Shown here: positions 35,261 through 35,692 of the stretch, one piece after another
Layout: the number at the start of each line of letters is the position of its first letter
How positions within the stretch are numbered: position 1 is the first letter of the stretch
Source: Candidatus Amulumruptor caecigallinarius
GTDB lineage: Bacteria > Bacteroidota > Bacteroidia > Bacteroidales > Muribaculaceae
Assembly (NCBI GenBank): GCA_023665605.1
Contig: JAMPDP010000011.1
Span: forward strand, 1 to 35,692
Direction of reading: 5' to 3'
Length of the DNA stretch: 35,692 nt
Program-made: the position numbers and the translations under genes
The notes under the pieces: generated by a model
The model's database searches: none
Seen by the model: the letters and a program-made list of their open reading frames with translations, nothing else
What the model was told of the DNA's origin: nothing

Positions 35261-35293
35261 GGGCGTCCGCAGGACGCCGATTTACATCCCCCT
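35261..35293. repeat. partial third copy of the repeat
   Basis: Contains the GGCGTCCGCAGGACGCC hairpin and the following GATTTACATCCCC, as in the two full units. Confidence 0.7.
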
Positions 35294-35349
35294 GCTCACG
35301 AACGAAGATTTTCCTCACGGAGCGCCGCAGGCGCGTGGATGTGCCGAAA

Positions 35350-35378
35350 CCCCGGGTGGAGCAAAGCGGAACCCGGGG
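35350..35378. repeat. REP-like hairpin
   Basis: CCCCGGGT and ACCCGGGG flank a 13-nt loop with GCAAAGCG. It resembles the CCCCGG hairpins of the adjacent repeat units in build. Confidence 0.6.
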
Positions 35379-35473
35379 CCATTCGCAATAGGCGAAGATG
35401 CTTCGCAGAAGCGTTTTGTGCAAAAAAAATGCCGGTCGTGCGAAGTTACGGGTTCAGCCGCCTCTCCACGTTG

Positions 35474-35481
35474 TAACTTTG
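35474..35481 (+). promoter_or_regulatory. -7 element of a possible rRNA operon promoter
   Basis: TAACTTTG, with an A-rich tract (CAAAAAAAAT) about 40-55 nt upstream that could act as an UP element. No TTTG is seen at the usual -33 place. An 8-bp hairpin (GCACCCGA/TCGGGTGC, 35481-35512) follows directly. Confidence 0.5.
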
Positions 35482-35595
35482 CACCCGAAGGCATAGGGAT
35501 AGGCTCGGGTGCCAATCCGGAAAAAGTCTTCAGCGCAGCCGCAAGAGAGCAGCCGCGCCACTCAATAGCCCGAAATTTGGCCCCTGTGGGCACAT

Positions 35596-35609
35596 AGTTC
35601 TTTGACATA
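35596..35609 (+). promoter_or_regulatory. boxA-like antitermination site
   Basis: AGTTCTTTGACATA resembles the boxA element (GYTCTTTRANA) found in rRNA leaders. It lies about 115 nt after the promoter element. The window ends 83 bp later with no rRNA sequence visible, so the rRNA operon is an inference. Confidence 0.45.
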
Positions 35610-35692
35610 CTTCCATCCCCACCCCGACGGAACGCAAAACTCAGAGCGCCTTTTCCTCCTTTCCGCGCCCTGCGATGGCAAAGCGGACACGT

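Noticed and set aside
35124-35597. 157-codon open frame on the plus strand
   Set aside because: It runs through the tandem repeat, the REP-like hairpin and the promoter region, and its translation is low-complexity Pro/Arg/Ala-rich with no domain. It is an accident of GC-rich repeats.

Overview
The window looks like a chromosome segment from a GC-rich member of the Bacteroidales, probably a Muribaculaceae-like gut bacterium. The family placement is inference. The order-level evidence is direct: promoters of the Bacteroidetes type (TTG or TTTG, about 20 nt, then TAnnTTTG), a tmRNA tag GENNYALAA, a SusB-type GH97 glucosidase, a DUF6377 regulator, a two-subunit methylmalonyl-CoA mutase and a single-chain pyruvate:ferredoxin oxidoreductase. 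Most of the window is ordinary metabolic chromosome. I found no phage, CRISPR array or recognisable defence system.

Layout. 1-3.6 kb: a minus-strand pair for glycan use (GH97 alpha-glucosidase, then a GH53 endo-galactanase lipoprotein), followed downstream by a decamer repeat array. 3.7-6.1 kb: a DXS-like transketolase-fold enzyme, then a tRNA operon (two identical tRNA-Gly and one tRNA-Leu) with a clear promoter and terminator. 6.4-9.7 kb: an exported glucosaminidase-like protein facing a tight three-gene nonulosonic (sialic/legionaminic-type) acid block: dehydratase, PglD/NeuD-like acyltransferase and NeuB/LegI-like synthase. 9.8-12.7 kb: a lipoprotein esterase and a secreted Ig-like protein, with a repeat-rich gap between them. 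13-16.6 kb: PFOR. 16.8-18.7 kb: an AraC regulator followed by an exported CMD-cupin protein.

18.7-22.4 kb is the accessory part. It holds an ISAs1-type transposase remnant, a YdeI-like protein and a DUF4143 AAA ATPase that looks AT-richer than the flanks. A 21-bp copy of the tmRNA 3' end lies 1.9 kb from the intact ssrA gene, and a terminator follows each copy. This is the signature expected of a small genetic element integrated at ssrA, and it is the most interesting structure here. A promoter-terminator pair with no gene between them covers the outer copy.

22.6-30.3 kb: a DUF6377 membrane regulator; an orphan promoter and a long palindrome in the following gap; a four-gene minus-strand unit (lipoprotein, coiled-coil membrane protein, MgtC-like protein, KefB-like antiporter); and an aldo/keto reductase. 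30.4-34.5 kb: the methylmalonyl-CoA mutase operon, used in the succinate-propionate pathway. 34.7-35.7 kb: a 231-bp tandem repeat rich in hairpins, then a promoter and a boxA-like site suggesting that an rRNA operon starts just past the right edge.
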